Of a DNA stretch of 6,180 nucleotides, positions 4,874 to 6,180 are shown piece by piece. The position numbers and the translations under genes are program-made. Origin of the DNA: Nanobdellota archaeon (GTDB taxonomy: Archaea; Nanobdellota; Nanobdellia; Pacearchaeales; GW2011-AR1); NCBI GenBank assembly GCA_030704765.1, contig JAUYDD010000042.1, positions 1 to 6,180 of the forward strand, written 5' to 3'. Under the pieces are notes generated by a model. The model worked only from the letters and a program-made list of their open reading frames with translations, did not search any database and was not told the origin of the DNA. Each line of letters opens with the position of its first letter. Positions within the stretch are counted from its first letter, which is position 1.

Positions 4874-5030
4874 TAACAAATTACAAAGCTTTTTAAAGCA
4901 ACAAATATTCCAGATATTATCTTACGAACCTAGAACTCTTAAGATTATTTAAAATTTAGGATAAAGATTGTAACTCCCTCTTGATTCTTAACTTTTTTAT
5001 AAAAATAAATATATTTAAGGAGGAAAAACA
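4874..5030 (+). promoter_or_regulatory. Leader region of the zinc-ribbon gene with a strong RBS
   Basis: An AAGGAGG Shine-Dalgarno sequence (5018-5024) stands 6 nt before the ATG at 5031, the only strong one in the window, and fixes that start. TATA-like stretches are ATTTAAAATTT (about 4947-4957) and TTTATAAA (about 4997-5004). Only the first leaves a leader long enough to contain the ribosome binding site. Confidence 0.55.
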
Positions 5031-5231
5031 ATGGGAAGATTCGATAATAGAAACGATAGGCCAAGAACAGGCGGATTCAATCGAGGATTTAGAAGCAATT
5101 TCGGTCCAAGAGAGATGCATAAAGCTGTTTGTGATGAATGCAAACAAGAATGTGAAGTTCCGTTTAAACCTACAGAAGGCAAACCAGTCTATTGCAAGGA
5201 TTGCTATGCTAAGAAAAAACCTAGATTCTAG
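5031..5231 (+). CDS. CxxC-x17-CxxC zinc-ribbon protein
   Basis: The 66-residue protein has an Arg/Gly/Asn-rich, probably disordered N-terminus (residues 1-28, with RTGGFNRGFRSNFGPR) and a C-terminal zinc knuckle pair: Cys34-x2-Cys37, then 17 residues, then Cys55-x2-Cys58, followed by a basic tail. This is the family named after its CxxC-x17-CxxC spacing, widespread in small-genome archaea and candidate-phyla bacteria. Its role is unknown, but RG-rich plus zinc-ribbon architecture suggests RNA or single-stranded nucleic-acid binding. The strong ribosome binding site suggests high expression. A long T-run terminator lies 15 nt after the stop. A longer overlapping frame on the same strand (4981-5235) is a shadow. 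Confidence 0.88.
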   Translation: MGRFDNRNDRPRTGGFNRGFRSNFGPREMHKAVCDECKQECEVPFKPTEGKPVYCKDCYAKKKPRF

Positions 5232-5245
5232 ATAGTCAATAAACA

Positions 5246-5262
5246 TTTTTTATCTTTTTTTT
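5246..5262 (+). terminator. T-run terminator after the zinc-ribbon gene
   Basis: Six T, ATC, then eight T follow shortly after the stop codon without a preceding stable hairpin. That is the intrinsic U-run signal of archaeal RNA polymerase. Confidence 0.6.
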
Positions 5263-5287
5263 GTTACTATAGAGTTGTTACTTTATG

Positions 5288-5307
5288 AAAAGGTTTAAAA
5301 ACCTTTT
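5288..5307. repeat. 8-bp hairpin with TAAA loop
   Basis: AAAAGGTT (5288-5295) and AACCTTTT (5300-5307) pair perfectly around TAAA, which reads TTTA on the minus strand. The loop is the same as in hairpins near 17-35, 97-116, 3890-3907 and 6041-6060. It may be a second termination structure or one of a recurring hairpin family. Confidence 0.5.
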
Positions 5308-5376
5308 ATGAACTTTATTTATAATCTATCACAAATATCTTTTTAATATCTTGCTTACTATCTTTTTTCAATAGAG

Positions 5377-5444
5377 AAGTTTGAATAATTATGATTTTGA
5401 AATTTACAACCTTTAAAAGCAGTAAATTTCAGCGTTTCAAACTT
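5377..5444. repeat. Nested inverted repeats upstream of dut
   Basis: A 9-bp outer inverted repeat (AAGTTTGAA at 5377-5385, TTCAAACTT at 5436-5444) encloses an 8-bp inner one (GAAATTTA at 5399-5406, TAAATTTC at 5423-5430). Both are perfect. This could be a folded leader or stacked operator sites. No gene was found between the zinc-ribbon stop and the dut start. Confidence 0.5.
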
Positions 5445-5450
5445 TTTCTT

Positions 5451-5481
5451 AGAGAATTTTGCAAAATTAACAAAATTCTCT
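5451..5481. repeat. 10-bp inverted repeat just before dut
   Basis: AGAGAATTTT (5451-5460) and AAAATTCTCT (5472-5481) are perfect complements with an 11-nt loop, ending 12 nt before the dut ATG. The expected TATA position for leaderless transcription (around 5468) lies in the loop and holds only a weak AT-rich stretch, so a protein bound here would block the promoter. TATAAAAT at 5481-5488 is too close to the ATG to drive it leaderless. An operator role is inferred from placement. Confidence 0.45.
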
Positions 5482-5493
5482 ATAAAATAGAAA

Positions 5494-5925
5494 ATGTTAA
5501 ATCCTTTAAAAATAAAAATTAAGAAAATAGGCCCTGATGCTGTCGTTCCAAGCCAAGGCAGTTTTCATGCAGCAGGTTTTGATATTTATTCTAATGAAAA
5601 CATCATTATATTTCCTGAAGAGACTAAACTTGTCCCAACTGGCCTTGCATTTGAGATTCCTGAAGGAAAAGTCTTATTTATATGGGATAGGAGCGGTATG
5701 GGTGCTAAAGGAATACACAGGTTTTCAGGAGTGATTGATTCAGATTATAGAGGTGAAGTAAAAATAGCTTTGTTCAATTCAACAAAAGAGCCTTATGAAA
5801 TTAAAAAAGGCGACAGAATATGCCAGGGAATAGTCCAGGATTATTATAAACCTGAATTCATGCTAGTTGAAGAACTTTCAGAAACTAAAAGAGGAGATGG
5901 TAGTTTTGGCTCTACTGGAAGATGA
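5494..5925 (+). CDS. dut: dUTP diphosphatase, homotrimeric type
   Basis: The 143-residue protein hydrolyses dUTP to dUMP and pyrophosphate, keeping uracil out of DNA and supplying the dTMP precursor. All five motifs of trimeric dUTPases are seen: AAGFDIYS (residues 26-33, Asp30), DRSGMGAKGI (65-74), GVIDSDYRGE (79-88, with catalytic Asp82 and the Tyr85 that stacks on the uracil), GDRICQ (106-111), and the glycine-rich C-terminal arm RGDGSFGSTG (133-142), which closes over the active site of a neighbouring subunit. Length is typical, and the complete motif 5 shows the C-terminus is intact. Motif 2 has GMGA where many members have the more usual LA-type segment. The ATG at 5494 has no Shine-Dalgarno sequence and is the only plausible start. 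A palindrome directly upstream may regulate it. A dCTP deaminase-like relative is unlikely given the intact Asp/Tyr motif. Confidence 0.95.
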   Translation: MLNPLKIKIKKIGPDAVVPSQGSFHAAGFDIYSNENIIIFPEETKLVPTGLAFEIPEGKVLFIWDRSGMGAKGIHRFSGVIDSDYRGEVKIALFNSTKEPYEIKKGDRICQGIVQDYYKPEFMLVEELSETKRGDGSFGSTGR

Positions 5926-5943
5926 GGTTGCAGAGTTATGGAC

Positions 5944-6002
5944 GCAAGAAAATTCATTCAGAAGAATTTTCTGCACAGAAAATCTAAAAGATTTTCTTGT
6001 GC
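5944..6002. repeat. Pair of adjacent hairpins after dut
   Basis: Hairpin one pairs AGAAAATTC (5947-5955) with GAATTTTCT (5964-5972). Hairpin two pairs AGAAAATC (5977-5984) with GATTTTCT (5990-5997), extended by GCAC/GTGC with one bulged T. Both use nearly the same stem sequence, so they can also pair with each other. They begin 18 nt after the dut stop codon and could end its transcript or protect its 3' end. Confidence 0.55.
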
Positions 6003-6020
6003 TCAGAAATTAAAACAAAC

Positions 6021-6147
6021 TGACATCCACATGTCAAGAACCATGGAATAAATTCCATGGCGTGTTTGGTTCTTGAGCACCCCCAAAATTATTTTTGCTT
6101 TCTACATATTAATAATAAGTAAGGTACGCAAAAAATAATTTTGCTGG
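6021..6147. repeat. Two-hairpin palindromic element, copy 2
   Basis: A stem at 6034-6042/6068-6076 encloses an 8-bp hairpin (6041-6048/6053-6060, loop TAAA). The linker GAGCACCC follows, then a long inverted repeat (6084-6098 with 6128-6143, one bulged A). A 6-bp hairpin (6021-6026/6031-6036) overlaps its left edge. Order, linker and first-stem sequence match copy 1 at the window start, with three base pairs changed on both sides so that pairing holds. Orientation is the same as copy 1. Bases 6148-6180 contain nothing I can identify. Confidence 0.65.
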
Positions 6148-6180
6148 TCTTAAAAGATGTGGTTTAATTTCTGACATTAT

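Noticed and set aside
4981..5235. 84-residue frame overlapping the zinc-ribbon gene
   Set aside because: It is a frame shadow. The strong ribosome binding site and the CxxC-x17-CxxC motif belong to the frame starting at 5031.
6098..6180. A 22-residue minus-strand reading frame starting near 6177 (MSEIKPHLLRPAK)
   Set aside because: It is very short and ends within the loop of the last inverted repeat. Nothing supports translation.

Overview
The window looks like a piece of an AT-rich archaeal genome, most likely of the DPANN type (Woesearchaeota or Pacearchaeota are my best guess; this is inference, not a database result). Three things point to archaea. Several genes have a TATA-like box about 25 nt before the ATG and no Shine-Dalgarno sequence, which is the archaeal leaderless arrangement. 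A 66-residue CxxC-x17-CxxC zinc-ribbon protein of a kind common in small-genome archaea and candidate-phyla bacteria is present. The tRNA-like fragments end in a discriminator base with no encoded CCA, and three of four carry an intron-like insertion in the anticodon loop.

Layout. Positions 1-143 hold a strongly folded palindromic element. It runs into the remains of an IS200/IS605-family insertion (C-terminal scrap of the Y1 transposase at 144-290, folded right end at 291-360). Immediately after comes the first of several fragments resembling the 3' half of a tRNA-Val(UAC) gene (371-446). Then follow a histidine phosphatase fused to a transglutaminase-like domain (490-1560, +) and, convergent to it, an overlapping minus-strand pair: an NDP-sugar pyrophosphorylase-like protein (2133-2897) and a P-loop kinase (1586-2143). 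A second tRNA fragment (3047-3122) precedes a GNAT acetyltransferase (3301-3849), a third (3877-3926) precedes a four-helix membrane protein (4137-4520), and a fourth, degenerate one (4540-4582) follows it. The last third looks more like ordinary genome: a 55-residue cysteine-rich protein missed by length cut-offs (4706-4873), the CxxC-x17-CxxC protein (5031-5231) and dUTPase (5494-5925). A dense run of hairpins closes the window, and its last unit (6034-6147) is a diverged second copy of the element at position 1.

How the parts may work together. The phosphatase fusion, kinase and nucleotidyltransferase could form a small pathway that activates a sugar or similar small molecule (kinase, phosphatase, nucleotidyl transfer); the substrate is unknown. 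Dut removes dUTP and supplies dUMP. The accessory genes are separated by same-orientation tRNA 3' fragments that start at the anticodon stem, as expected if an integrase repeatedly used a tRNA gene as attachment site. No integrase or complete transposase is present in the window.

The most unusual signals are the tRNA-fragment-delimited gene blocks, the covarying stem-loop element at both ends, and the phosphatase-transglutaminase fusion.
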